DNA of 64,000 nucleotides, from contig VXLY01000079.1 in NCBI GenBank assembly GCA_009841335.1, positions 1 through 64,000 on the forward strand. The letters are read 5' to 3'. A program made the position numbers and the translations under genes. The first letter of the stretch is position 1. Each line of letters begins with the position of its first letter. Origin of the DNA: Rhodothermaceae bacterium (lineage in GTDB: Bacteria > Bacteroidota > Rhodothermia > Rhodothermales > Bin80). Shown here in pieces: positions 26,261 to 35,086 of the stretch. The notes under the pieces were generated by a model. The model ran no database searches and was not told the origin of the DNA. It was given only the letters and a program-made list of their open reading frames with translations.

Positions 26261-26307
26261 TTGACTTGCGGGAGTTGTATGCTTTGCTTGGGCGTAATTT
26301 ACGGTTT

Positions 26308-26329
26308 TGAGACGCGATAAGGCGTCTCA
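26308..26329. other. 8-bp perfect stem with 6-nt loop
   Basis: TGAGACGC (26308-26315) pairs with GCGTCTCA (26322-26329). On the plus strand four T residues precede rather than follow the stem, so it is not a standard intrinsic terminator in either direction. It is a candidate operator or RNA 3'-end structure. Confidence 0.35.
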
Positions 26330-26611
26330 GGCCTCGGTTGGACCTCGCTGGCATTTATGCTATCAAACTGGCACGGGCTACCGAAAACGACGATCATAGC
26401 GGACGTGGGCTCGGATTCTGCTGACGATGAGGACCGCTGACTTTGATTAAGGGCGGGTGAGGATATTGATGCCGATGACTACCCCTATCTGAGGCCGCAA
26501 TTTGTTACAGAGACGCATCCCAGTCCGTCCGCGAAAGGCGAGATTCATCGACTGGTCGTGACATCGAAGAGTAAGCTTGCGGTCACCTCATTTGTCTTTG
26601 AGATGCCCTGA
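26321..26611 (+). pseudogene. Possible decayed gene, two in-frame TGA stops
   Basis: One frame is open from 26321 to 26611 except for TGA at 26438-26440 and 26444-26446. The first half contains LPKTTIIADVGSDS, reminiscent of the central I-A-D-x-G-Y-x-S segment of DDE transposases. The second half (DIDADDYPYLRPQFVTE onward) is protein-like but unrecognised. It may be a transposase remnant or chance. Confidence 0.2.
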
Positions 26612-27082
26612 CAGCAAACCTGAATGGAGCGTCCACGATTGTGTTTGCCCTTCCCATATCGATATACCGATTGGGCCTTTAAACACGCTCCGCTTGAAGG
26701 ATTCGATGGTATGACCACGTGGAAAATGGGACCCCTCCAGCCAACACTCATCGTCCAGGATCCAGCCAGCGCATGTACGCGCGCCCTTCTAGCGAATTCC
26801 AATCCCGACTTACTAGTGTCTTTTGTCCAACGCCACTTACGTTTTTCGTCAGCGACACTTCACACTTCATTGAAGCTGAGCGCCTGAGTACTCATGCAAT
26901 CAGTGAACTTCCATTCATATATCTGTGAGGAGAAACGACTTCAGACCGGCAAGTCAGACTCATTTGACGATTGATGAAACACGAAAGTAAGGCAGTGGAG
27001 CAGACTCAGTAATGTGAACGATGCCAGCTTTACCAGAAATAATTCTGGAATTTATTACTTGAATTTCGGTTATTTTGCCAAA

Positions 27083-27122
27083 GTATAACAAAAATGTTAC
27101 AAAAACGTTACAATAACATTAC
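27083..27122 (+). promoter_or_regulatory. Helically phased direct-repeat array (OmpR/PhoB-family-like box)
   Basis: Four related heptamers start every 11 bp: GTATAAC (27083), ATGTTAC (27094), ACGTTAC (27105) and ACATTAC (27116), separated by AT-rich tetramers. Seven-bp repeats on one face of the helix, spaced 11 bp, are the layout bound by PhoB/OmpR-type response regulators. The array ends 56 bp before the start of the TonB-domain gene at 27179, where an activator would sit. The regulator is not in the window. Confidence 0.5.
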
Positions 27123-27178
27123 TGATGGTGTTGAACTTGTAACTTGCCCATCAAGTGTGGGCCTAAACGGAGTATGCT

Positions 27179-27865
27179 ATGGCAAAAATCGTCGCACTAG
27201 TCTGTGTTTTGATCAGCCTCAATGCTGCCGCATGCACAAGTTCTCAAACTGCCCTAAATAACACTTCCTACGCTGACCATATAGGTATCATTGATCTCCC
27301 CACGTTGGTAAACTCTCCGGCTGGCCCCCTGCAGCATGCTGCTTACAATGGAGCCGACAACAAAAAAGTTTTCGTGTCCTTCCTGGTAGACGAAACAGGA
27401 CAGATTGTGAATCCCATCGCAGTGCATCACACGGATGATGTCATAACGCAAAAAGCCGTTAGAGCACTTGAGCACGTACGCTTTGAACCCGGTCGCATTG
27501 GATTACAGCCAATCAGTGTCGAGATGACTATGCCTGTCTCCTTCCGTGGGCAGAACAATGCACCAGATCTGTATGACTTCCTGGACCAGGTCCCCATCTT
27601 ACTCGGAAGCATGGAATCTCTTGTTAAGGAAATTCAGTACCCCGACCGTGCGCGTCGAGCTAATCTCGAGGGACGTGTCACAGTGGCCTTCATTGTTGAC
27701 GTGAATGGAGCTGTCCGCCGCCCCACCGTTACGCAAAGCCTCGGGGCAGGCTGTGACGAAGAGGCGCTGCGGGCCATTCAACTCGCACGCTTTGCACCGG
27801 GCCGGTTGGACGGTGTTCCTGTCAATGTAGTAACCTCCCTGACCTTCGTATTTACGCTGATCTGA
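27179..27865 (+). CDS. Exported protein with two TonB C-terminal-like domains
   Basis: 228 residues. A hydrophobic N-terminal signal ends at NAAAC (Cys19), a possible but weak lipobox. Two TonB C-terminal-like modules follow. The first (about 35-130) is diverged, with VFVSFLVDETGQIV and VRFEPGRIG. The second (about 140-228) is typical, with YPDRARRANLEGRVTVAF and ARFAPGRLDGVPV. There is no transmembrane helix beyond the signal and no proline-rich linker, so it cannot be an ordinary proton-motive-force-coupled TonB. If lipidated it would sit in a membrane leaflet and could compete for TonB boxes or act as a scaffold (inference). It is preceded by the 11-bp repeat array. Confidence 0.85.
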   Translation: MAKIVALVCVLISLNAAACTSSQTALNNTSYADHIGIIDLPTLVNSPAGPLQHAAYNGADNKKVFVSFLVDETGQIVNPIAVHHTDDVITQKAVRALEHVRFEPGRIGLQPISVEMTMPVSFRGQNNAPDLYDFLDQVPILLGSMESLVKEIQYPDRARRANLEGRVTVAFIVDVNGAVRRPTVTQSLGAGCDEEALRAIQLARFAPGRLDGVPVNVVTSLTFVFTLI

Positions 27866-27922
27866 TTGTTCATCAGACACGATCAAATACGACCAAAACC
27901 GATCAGCCTCAAACCTGAACCG

Positions 27923-28618
27923 TTACGGTTTACGGACCAGAACTTCTACACCGGAGTCAGTCCCGACAATAACTTCGGTGGCCAGTCCAACAAACAGACC
28001 GTGATCCAGCACACCTGGCATATCCAGCAATGTGCGACTGAGTGCAGCTGGGTCACCGATCGGACCAAACTGTGCATCAATTATCCAAAAACCCTGATCA
28101 GAAACTATCGGGCCGTCCTTCCGGAGCCCCAACCGCAACGCTGCTGCCGCACCCATAGCTTGAAGTGTCCGCAACACAACCGGTGCGGCCATGGGAATCA
28201 CCTCAATGGGCACCGGCATCTTTGTGCCCAGTTGCTTTACCAGTTTAGAAGTATCAACCAGTACGATAAACCTGTCCGCCTGACTGGCAACAAGCTTCTC
28301 GCGTGTATGTGCAGCCCCCCTACCCTTGATTAGGTCAAGCACAGGACTGACTTCGTCGGCCCCGTCAACCGCAATATCCAGCCTTCCCTCAATATCATCA
28401 AAAGTACAAATTGGTACTCCCTGCGCACGTGCTTCAAGCTCAGCCGAACTGGAAGTTGGTATTCCCTTGATCAACAAACCTTCTTCCCGAATTCTGCGCC
28501 CAAGAGCCGCTATTGCGAACGCTGTAGTGGAACCCGTGCCAAGGCCGACTGTCATACCGGACTCGACGTATTGTGCCGCATTCTCGCCTGCCTGTTTTTT
28601 GGCGAGGTTCTGGCTCAT
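27923..28618 (-). CDS. rpiA: Ribose-5-phosphate isomerase A
   Basis: 231 residues, full length. It interconverts ribose-5-phosphate and ribulose-5-phosphate in the pentose phosphate pathway. Phosphate and substrate motifs are intact: VGLGTGSTTAF, the catalytic DGADEV, and KGRGAAHTREKLVA with the catalytic Lys. Its start overlaps the stop of the upstream permease by one base (TAATG on the minus strand), so it is translationally coupled to an ABC permease gene although the functions are unrelated. Confidence 0.96.
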   Translation of the reverse strand: MSQNLAKKQAGENAAQYVESGMTVGLGTGSTTAFAIAALGRRIREEGLLIKGIPTSSSAELEARAQGVPICTFDDIEGRLDIAVDGADEVSPVLDLIKGRGAAHTREKLVASQADRFIVLVDTSKLVKQLGTKMPVPIEVIPMAAPVVLRTLQAMGAAAALRLGLRKDGPIVSDQGFWIIDAQFGPIGDPAALSRTLLDMPGVLDHGLFVGLATEVIVGTDSGVEVLVRKP

Positions 28619-29841
28619 TACTCGTGCCTTAACGATTCTATCGGATCCAGGCCTGCTGCCTTATAAGCCGGATACACTCCAAAAACCAACGCAATCAAGG
28701 TGACGCCAATTACAGCACCGATCGCCCAAGTCCAAGGGAAGACGAACGAGGCATCAAACACCCACCCGAGAATGTTGCCGCCCAAAACCCCGACGAGGAT
28801 ACCCATAATTCCACCAATTTGACATAGAAAGATCGCCTCGTACAAGAATTGACTCAACACATCCCGTCTTCGCGCACCCACAGCCTTTCTTACACCAATC
28901 TCGCGAGTACGCTCAGCCACTGAAACAAGCATAATATTCATGACTCCTATACCAGCGGAAAGGAGCGTGATCAGGCCAACGGCTGCTCCTCCCGCCTTGA
29001 CCTGGTTTGTAAAATTGGTGATTCCCCCAACAAAGGATTCTGTACTTTCTATCTCAAAATTATTTTCCTCGCCAGGCTGCACATTGCGGATTACCCGAAA
29101 AATACCTATGGCTTCCTCTATCGCTTCATCTATTGTCTCCATTGACGGGGTCTGCACTTTAATCTCTATGTCCCGCCATGCGGCGCTGTAGCTTTGAATA
29201 ATACGGGTAATGGGAGCCAGTGCTAGACGATCCATGCTGTTCCCAAATACTGCGCCTTTTTTGGCTAGTACACCGATCACTTGGTAGCGCCTACCATCAA
29301 CGATGATTTCTTTTCCGATCGAATTAATGTTTGGGAACAGCGTATCATCAAGTTCATGTCCGATAACCACTACATTTCGTCCTAACCGCACATCCAATGC
29401 AGTTACATTGCGCCCACGAGCAACATCAAATCCGTTCGTGCCAACCCAATGCTCATTAACACCTAAGTGTATCACTACGGGATCTGTTTTCTGGTCTCCA
29501 TACCGGGCTTCATCTGAATCTCCAGCTACAAGGGTTGGACTCACCGCAGACGGCAACTGTGCACGCTCCGCGTACTGGCGCACTTGTTCGTAAGTAATGT
29601 TTGGTCGTGCGCGATATCGCGAACCGGAACGGTTAAATCCACCAGACTTGTAGATGGTGAACGTAGTTGCACCGAAAGATTCGACGGTAGAAACCACCTT
29701 GGTCTCTATGACCTGAACCGCAGTTACAGCTACAATAATGGCAAATACACCAATTACAATGCCCAATAGTGTAAGCATGGAGCGCAGCTTATGGCTGCGT
29801 AGGATCCCCCAAGCAAGTCGCACAAATTCCAGGTTAAACAT
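28618..29841 (-). CDS. MacB/FtsX-type ABC transporter permease
   Basis: 407 residues from the ATG giving MFNLEFVRL, one base after the upstream gene's stop; a start 8 codons further would overlap it. Layout: TM helix 1 (SMLTLLGIVIGVFAIIVAV), a periplasmic MacB core domain of about 200 residues, then three C-terminal TM helices in the FtsX-like permease region. The latter includes the conserved VAERTREIGVRKAVGARRRDVLSQ coupling segment. It probably moves lipoproteins, peptides or drugs across the envelope with an ATPase encoded elsewhere. It pairs with the paralogue immediately upstream. Confidence 0.9.
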   Translation of the reverse strand: MFNLEFVRLAWGILRSHKLRSMLTLLGIVIGVFAIIVAVTAVQVIETKVVSTVESFGATTFTIYKSGGFNRSGSRYRARPNITYEQVRQYAERAQLPSAVSPTLVAGDSDEARYGDQKTDPVVIHLGVNEHWVGTNGFDVARGRNVTALDVRLGRNVVVIGHELDDTLFPNINSIGKEIIVDGRRYQVIGVLAKKGAVFGNSMDRLALAPITRIIQSYSAAWRDIEIKVQTPSMETIDEAIEEAIGIFRVIRNVQPGEENNFEIESTESFVGGITNFTNQVKAGGAAVGLITLLSAGIGVMNIMLVSVAERTREIGVRKAVGARRRDVLSQFLYEAIFLCQIGGIMGILVGVLGGNILGWVFDASFVFPWTWAIGAVIGVTLIALVFGVYPAYKAAGLDPIESLRHE

Positions 29842-29842
29842 A

Positions 29843-31084
29843 TTAGCCGTAACGTAATGCGTCAATTGGGTTCAGGCGGGCCGCGTTCCAGGCAGGTACT
29901 ACACCAAAGGATACTCCTACCAGCACACAAATTCCAAACGCTAAAAGAACCGTGCCTGTGGCCAGAACCGCCGGTATAATTTGATTGATAATGGCCGTGA
30001 TCCCTAGAGATAACGCCACCCCGCAAGCTCCGGCAGCAATACAAACCAAAACTGACTCGATGAGAAACTGTGCCAGCACGGCACGTCTACTAGCCCCTAC
30101 CGCCTTTCGAATACCAATCTCTTTGGTGCGCTCCTTCACCGTTACAAACATAATATTCATAACCCCAATACCACCAACCACCAGAGCAAGTCCCGTAAGG
30201 AAGATGCCAATCGCGTAGACTACCGCCTTTATCGTTGCCAATTGCTCACGGAATGCCTCCGTCTTATTGATTTCAAAATTGTTCTCTTCCAACGCATCAA
30301 GTCCCCTGGCAGCACGCATGATGCCCGTCAACTCCTCTTCAAGTAAGGGGACGGCATCCCCGGACCCGGCATTAACCTTAATCGTTACGCTCCTGAAGCG
30401 CCCAAAATGACGCTCAAAAGTTGTGAGCGGAATCTGTGCCTGCTCGTCGAACGAGAACATGCCAAAAAACTTGCCCTGCTTTTCCAACACCCCGATCACC
30501 TCGAATCGCTTACCACCCAAACGGATCGTTTTGCCCAGCGCCTGTTCGTTTGGAAAAAGAGACTCACGCACAGCATCACCAATTACCACCACGTTGCGGC
30601 CAACCAGGTTATCCAAGTCATTATACCAGCGCCCTTCCACAAGGTCTACATTATCTACCCTTGCTATTTCGGGAGTTGATCCTTGGATGTGTACGCCATA
30701 CATGGCGCGATCGCGATAACGAATTGGGCGACTCGTATCAACCAGCGGAGCTACTGCGACTGCATACTGAGAGCGCTCGCGAATATGTTCTGCCAAGTCT
30801 GAACGAAGGTCTGGTCGAGACCATTGCCGTCGCCTTTCATCTCCCTCAACAAACCAGCCCGTCTTCTCAACATAGATTGCGTTAGTGCCTAGCAAGGCTA
30901 AGGAACGATTCATCGCCCCTTCCAGACCATTGATGATCGTAAACATCGCAGTCACAGTCACAATCCCGATGATAATACCGAGCATCGTTAACCCGCTGCG
31001 CAGACGATTTGAGACGAGGGAGCGCAGAGCGATGTTCAACCCCTCCCAGATTTCGATGAAAAAATGAATCAAAGCGGAAATCAT
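29843..31084 (-). CDS. MacB/FtsX-type ABC transporter permease (paralogue)
   Basis: 413 residues from ATG at 31084 (a GTG five codons upstream is possible). Same topology as its downstream neighbour: first TM helix near 30-52, periplasmic MacB core, three C-terminal helices, and the ATPase-contact segment VKERTKEIGIRKAVGASRRAV. Having two homologous permeases side by side suggests a heterodimeric channel, as in several Bacteroidota. No nucleotide-binding subunit or membrane-fusion protein gene is adjacent. It is the first gene of the minus-strand unit ending with rpiA and is divergent from the DUF5989 gene. Confidence 0.9.
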   Translation of the reverse strand: MISALIHFFIEIWEGLNIALRSLVSNRLRSGLTMLGIIIGIVTVTAMFTIINGLEGAMNRSLALLGTNAIYVEKTGWFVEGDERRRQWSRPDLRSDLAEHIRERSQYAVAVAPLVDTSRPIRYRDRAMYGVHIQGSTPEIARVDNVDLVEGRWYNDLDNLVGRNVVVIGDAVRESLFPNEQALGKTIRLGGKRFEVIGVLEKQGKFFGMFSFDEQAQIPLTTFERHFGRFRSVTIKVNAGSGDAVPLLEEELTGIMRAARGLDALEENNFEINKTEAFREQLATIKAVVYAIGIFLTGLALVVGGIGVMNIMFVTVKERTKEIGIRKAVGASRRAVLAQFLIESVLVCIAAGACGVALSLGITAIINQIIPAVLATGTVLLAFGICVLVGVSFGVVPAWNAARLNPIDALRYG

Positions 31085-31265
31085 ATACTGCCGGAGCACT
31101 TTCTAGCATGTACGCAAACGCAATACTCGTGTTGCACACCCCTCGCAACAAAAACGCATTGACCTTTGGTCGCCCTGACCCTACCTGCACAGATTGGACA
31201 TTTAGTTCGGTTATCGCGTAGAACGCGCGGGGGTCTGTATCTGCTCACGCGTTCGCTCGTTCGGT

Positions 31266-31427
31266 ATGAAAAGCAAGATTCACATTATTGCTGAGTTTAT
31301 GCGATTCTTGCGGGTACGCAAGAAATATTGGCTGATGCCCATTGTGGGACTCCTCCTGCTGTTGAGCCTTCTCATCGTTTTAACTCAGGGATCGGCGTTG
31401 GCACCGTTTATTTACTCCCTGTTCTGA
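31266..31427 (+). CDS. DUF5989 family membrane mini-protein
   Basis: 53 residues, starting MKSKIHIIAEFMRFLRVRKK and ending TQGSALAPFIYSLF. A basic amphipathic N-terminus precedes one hydrophobic helix (about 22-39, WLMPIVGLLLLLSLLIVL), and the ending T-Q-G-S-A-x-A-P-F-I-Y-x-L-F is characteristic of the DUF5989 family. Members often lie in cell-surface polysaccharide or SGNH-hydrolase/carbamoyltransferase loci; none of those is adjacent here. It is 74 bp upstream of parA on the same strand and may share its promoter. Function unknown. Confidence 0.85.
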   Translation: MKSKIHIIAEFMRFLRVRKKYWLMPIVGLLLLLSLLIVLTQGSALAPFIYSLF

Positions 31428-31501
31428 TTTGCGGCTGCTTCCATCTCCCATAACAAATAAACTTTGTGCGCCCCCAAACCGTACGTGAGTGAACTCTAGG
31501 C

Positions 31502-32311
31502 ATGGGTCAGATAATAGCGATTGCCAACCAAAAGGGCGGCGTTGGAAAGACTACAACTGCAATCAACCTCGCAGCTTCCTTGGCTGTGGAGGAGCGTATG
31601 ACGCTGCTTGTAGACATGGATCCACAGGGTAACGGAACTTCAGGGCTTGGACACGATGTCAAAAGCACGGGGCCTTCGGTGTATGAGGTCATCATTGGAA
31701 CGGCAACACCAGATGAAGTAGTCACCAGTACGGAAGTGCCAAATCTGGACCTGCTGCCCGCCAACATTAACCTCGTAGGGGCAGAAGTTGAGCTTATTAG
31801 TGTTACAAGACGTGAACGCCTTCTAAAGCATGCACTGAGCGAGATCACAAAGAAATATGACTATGTGATCATTGACTGTCCCCCTTCTCTTGGACTCCTG
31901 ACCGTCAACTCGCTCACTGCTGCCGACAGTGTTATTATTCCCGTACAAGTGGAATATTTTGCCCTTGAAGGACTTGGGTTACTGCTCAATACCATCAAAA
32001 TAATTCGCAATGGTCTCAACCCTGACCTACAAATTGCAGGTGTGCTCCTAACACTATATGATCAACGCCTGCGGCTTTCCCGCAGTGTACGCGACGAAGT
32101 GAAACGTTACTTTGGTGATCGGGTGTTTAGGACCATCATACACCGGAACGTTACGATCGCAGAAGCTCCAAGCTTCGGGAAGCCCGTAGTAATGCATGAT
32201 GCGACCAGCACCGGGGCCCGTAACTATCGTGCCCTCGCGAGGGAAATCCTCCAGCTTTCCACTTTTTCCAGTACTGGTACTCCGCGCTTTACTTCCACAT
32301 CGAACAGCTGA
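31502..32311 (+). CDS. parA: Chromosome-partitioning ATPase ParA/Soj
   Basis: 269 residues. It has the deviant Walker [19 protein letters not shown] near residue 11, the Walker A' [13 protein letters not shown], Walker [18 protein letters not shown], and the C-terminal DNA-binding basic region. This is the short Soj-type ParA without an N-terminal helix-turn-helix. It acts with ParB to move the replication origin region along the nucleoid. It is followed by parB in the standard order, with a 56-bp gap. Confidence 0.96.
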   Translation: MGQIIAIANQKGGVGKTTTAINLAASLAVEERMTLLVDMDPQGNGTSGLGHDVKSTGPSVYEVIIGTATPDEVVTSTEVPNLDLLPANINLVGAEVELISVTRRERLLKHALSEITKKYDYVIIDCPPSLGLLTVNSLTAADSVIIPVQVEYFALEGLGLLLNTIKIIRNGLNPDLQIAGVLLTLYDQRLRLSRSVRDEVKRYFGDRVFRTIIHRNVTIAEAPSFGKPVVMHDATSTGARNYRALAREILQLSTFSSTGTPRFTSTSNS

Positions 32312-32367
32312 TCCAGCAAATGGTACATTGCGGGGAGTTACTGTAAATATCCTCCTCCAGTGTGCAC

Positions 32368-33255
32368 ATGTCAGAAAAAAAGACTGCGCTTGGACGCGGA
32401 TTAGGTGCCCTGCTTGACCATGAAGGACTCCTCCGTTCCAAAGAGGATGCTCATACATTGGTTAGTGGCACATTCGCATTACCCCTGAGTGCGATCAAGC
32501 CTAATCCGTACCAGCCCCGACAGGATTTTAAGCCTGAATCACTTGATTCACTAGCTCAGTCCATCAGGCAACTGGGAGTAATTCAGCCAATCACCGTCCG
32601 TGCCATAAACGATGGTGAATTTGAGCTAATCAGCGGCGAGCGACGCCTGTGCGCTGCCAAACTGGCAGGAATAGAGAAAATTCCGGCCTATATCCGACCG
32701 GCAAAAGGCGAGCAAATGCTCGAAATGGCCCTGGTTGAAAATATTCAACGGGAAGAGCTCAACCCGATTGATGTTGCCCTCGGCTATCAACGACTCATTG
32801 ACGAATACGAGCTGACACAGGAAGACGTCGCCCGCAGGGTCGGTAAAAAACGCTCAACTATTGCAAATTTCTTACGCCTCCTGCACCTACCGCCCAATAT
32901 CCAAATCGGACTTCGGGAGAACGCCCTCACACCCGGCCACGCTCGCGCTTTACTAGCCCTTCGAAACGAGAAAACCCAGCAAAAACTTTTTAGAGAGATA
33001 CAGCGCCAGGACCTCAGCGTGCGTGAAGTAGAAAGACGTGTAAAACTCCAACAAAAACAGACTCGTAAACCAAAAACAACAGCTATCCTCCGCAATCCCC
33101 ATATAGTTGATATCGAAAACGAGCTGCGCAAATTCTTGGGGACAAAAGTGCGCGTAAAGGAATCAACACAGGATCGAGGCCAAATCGAAATCCACTACTA
33201 CTCGAAAGAAGATTTTTCGCGCGTGCTCGAATTACTCACCGGCGCTGTCCAGTAG
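32368..33255 (+). CDS. parB: Chromosome-partitioning protein ParB/Spo0J
   Basis: 295 residues from the ATG giving MSEKKTALGRGLGALL; a GTG two codons upstream is also in frame. The N-terminal ParA-activating RGLGALL is present, then the CTPase/ParB domain with LISGERRLCAAKLAG and ALVENIQREELNPID. A helix-turn-helix follows (about 135-190, VARRVGKKRSTIANFLRLL), then a C-terminal dimerisation domain (VDIENELRKFLGTKV). It binds parS; no clear parS site was found in the window. One base separates it from the DUF5683 gene. Confidence 0.96.
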   Translation: MSEKKTALGRGLGALLDHEGLLRSKEDAHTLVSGTFALPLSAIKPNPYQPRQDFKPESLDSLAQSIRQLGVIQPITVRAINDGEFELISGERRLCAAKLAGIEKIPAYIRPAKGEQMLEMALVENIQREELNPIDVALGYQRLIDEYELTQEDVARRVGKKRSTIANFLRLLHLPPNIQIGLRENALTPGHARALLALRNEKTQQKLFREIQRQDLSVREVERRVKLQQKQTRKPKTTAILRNPHIVDIENELRKFLGTKVRVKESTQDRGQIEIHYYSKEDFSRVLELLTGAVQ

Positions 33256-33256
33256 A

Positions 33257-33877
33257 ATGGTTCATCCCACACTGAGAGCCTCCACACTCGTTGGCCTGTG
33301 CCTTCTGCTGGTAATCCCATCATCTGTTCAAGGTCAGTTGGATCCTCTGATGACGGATTCAGCATTTGTCCATCCAAGCCCGAACAAAGCCCTACGGCGT
33401 GCAATAGTGCCCGGATGGGGACAGCTATATAACCGCGAGTACTATAAGGTGCCCATTGTTTACGTAGGTATTGCCGCCCTCGTCGGTTCTGCTCTTTTGG
33501 TTAACAGAAGATACCGGCTTTACCGACATGCCTACCTTTATACCGCACGCACCGATCAGGACGGAATTCCTATATTCCCTCACTATGCAAGTGACTATGC
33601 CGAGCTTATTAGCGACCTAGGACTGAACCCCGAGTCAAGCTTGATGCCAGAAGAGATCGCAGCACGTCGCGCCAGATTAGAACCTCAGTTCCGTGCTAAC
33701 CGGGATAACCTGCGACGCAATAGAGACCTATTGTACTTCGGCACAATCGCATGGTACGGACTCACGATCCTAGATGCATACGTAAGTGCACATTTAGCAG
33801 AGTTTGACGTAGACGAATCGCTGACTATAAGAGTAGTGGGAGGGCCAGAACGGCTCGGGCTTGCGATCACTTGGTAA
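33257..33877 (+). CDS. DUF5683 domain membrane protein
   Basis: 206 residues. Signal-like N-terminus (STLVGLCLLLVIPSS). The family motif NKALRRAIVPGWGQLYNREYYKVPIVYVG is present at about residues 43-71, followed by a TM helix and a second hydrophobic segment (YFGTIAWYGLTILDAYVSAHL). The presence of this gene directly after parAB is a well-known Bacteroidota arrangement. It is probably an envelope protein linked to lipid or cell-wall housekeeping; no enzymatic residues can be named. It starts 1 bp after parB. Confidence 0.85.
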   Translation: MVHPTLRASTLVGLCLLLVIPSSVQGQLDPLMTDSAFVHPSPNKALRRAIVPGWGQLYNREYYKVPIVYVGIAALVGSALLVNRRYRLYRHAYLYTARTDQDGIPIFPHYASDYAELISDLGLNPESSLMPEEIAARRARLEPQFRANRDNLRRNRDLLYFGTIAWYGLTILDAYVSAHLAEFDVDESLTIRVVGGPERLGLAITW

Positions 33878-33898
33878 TTTTGACCATTGTTGTGTGGT

Positions 33899-35011
33899 AT
33901 GGCACGCATTATATACGCACTTAGTGGACAGGGACGTGGTCATACGTCCCGGGGCATGGCCGTAGCCGAGGGACTGCGTGGACGCGGACATCGTGTGCGA
34001 TTTTGCGGGGGCGGAGCAGCACAGAAGATCTTGCAGGCCCAGGGAGAAAATGTAATCCCTGTGCGACAACTGCAAACGGTCCTACGGAACAATACGATCC
34101 AGGCGCGGGCGACCATCTTGGCGAATTGGCCATCAATCCGTAACCTCGATCAAATTGTACGCAAACTGGCCGATCAAATCAGCGAATGGAAGGCTGATAT
34201 GGTCATCACGGATTTCGAGGCATTTTCCTGGCGAGCAGCCAATCTTCTGGATCTCCCGGTGATCTCTCTCAATCATCAACAAATTGTCACGGAGACCTGC
34301 TATGCACTCCCCACCCGACACAAATATCACGCCAATCTTGCACGTATAGTGATTAATATCGTCGCACCACGCACACCCAACAGACTCCTGTTATCGTCTT
34401 TCTTCTATCCCGAAGTGAAACGTCCGGAAATAACGACCATTGTTCCTCCTATCATTCGCTCCGAGATCGTCCAGATTGAACCAACTGAAGGAGAGCATGT
34501 CCTGGTCTACTACAACCAGCCGGAGGGAAGTCAAGCACTGCTGGAGCACTTGCGTACAGACGGTCGCCGTTACATCGTTTATAACTTTCCCAAACCCGGA
34601 AACACCTCCAACTACCCGAACATAACCTTTAAGCCTGCGTGCGTTGAAGAATTTCTGGAAGATCTGGCCGATTGCAGAGGCGTTTTATGTACAGCCGGAT
34701 TCACGTTACTTAGTGAATCTCTTTACCTGGGGAAACCACTGATGGTCGTACCTAATCGTGGTATCTTTGAACAAACACTTAACGCTATCTTTCTTGAGCG
34801 AGAAGCCTTGGGAAAAGCTGTAATTGGTCGAAATATATCCGTAGATGATTTAGCGCAATTTCATGCGTACATTGATTCCAAGGCGAACATGAACCGTTCA
34901 TCGAATGTTCGGGGGAATAGTGAGGCAATTGACCTGATTGAAAAAGAACTGCATCTATCTGCAACTTCCTGGGCCCACCTTCGTCCTGAATCACAGACAG
35001 CCCCCACTTGA
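33899..35011 (+). CDS. Glycosyltransferase, GT-B fold (MJ1255-like)
   Basis: 370 residues from the ATG giving MARIIYALSGQGRGHTSR; TTG codons lie 3 and 4 codons upstream. GT-B features: the N-terminal loop SGQGRGHTSRGMAVAEGL, an interdomain region, and a C-terminal donor-site segment LADCRGVLCTAGFTLLSESLYLGKPLMVVP with the expected Gly and Glu. It resembles the MJ1255/VC2487-type family of undecaprenyl- or lipid-linked glycosyltransferases. There are no TM helices, so it is likely membrane-peripheral. It lies 75 bp upstream of the oxoamine synthase, so sugar transfer to a sphingoid lipid is an attractive guess. Confidence 0.8.
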   Translation: MARIIYALSGQGRGHTSRGMAVAEGLRGRGHRVRFCGGGAAQKILQAQGENVIPVRQLQTVLRNNTIQARATILANWPSIRNLDQIVRKLADQISEWKADMVITDFEAFSWRAANLLDLPVISLNHQQIVTETCYALPTRHKYHANLARIVINIVAPRTPNRLLLSSFFYPEVKRPEITTIVPPIIRSEIVQIEPTEGEHVLVYYNQPEGSQALLEHLRTDGRRYIVYNFPKPGNTSNYPNITFKPACVEEFLEDLADCRGVLCTAGFTLLSESLYLGKPLMVVPNRGIFEQTLNAIFLEREALGKAVIGRNISVDDLAQFHAYIDSKANMNRSSNVRGNSEAIDLIEKELHLSATSWAHLRPESQTAPT

Positions 35012-35086
35012 CGTTCAAACCTAGACGCTATTGCCATACGCTAAGGTATATTATCTATTCCTTGACTAAGCTTCTTTCCTCTCCAT

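Larger units (their letters stand above)
26135..27178. other. 1.04-kb stretch between TonB-domain genes without an intact gene
   Basis: Holds two perfect 8-bp stem-loops soon after the triple-TonB gene, an interrupted reading frame at 26321-26611, and the direct-repeat array before the next gene. The remaining short frames on both strands between 26545 and 26930 have no recognisable domain. Confidence 0.5.

Noticed and set aside
26545-26930. Overlapping short frames on both strands in the TonB gap
   Set aside because: Their compositions are arbitrary, they overlap one another on opposite strands and none has a recognisable motif.
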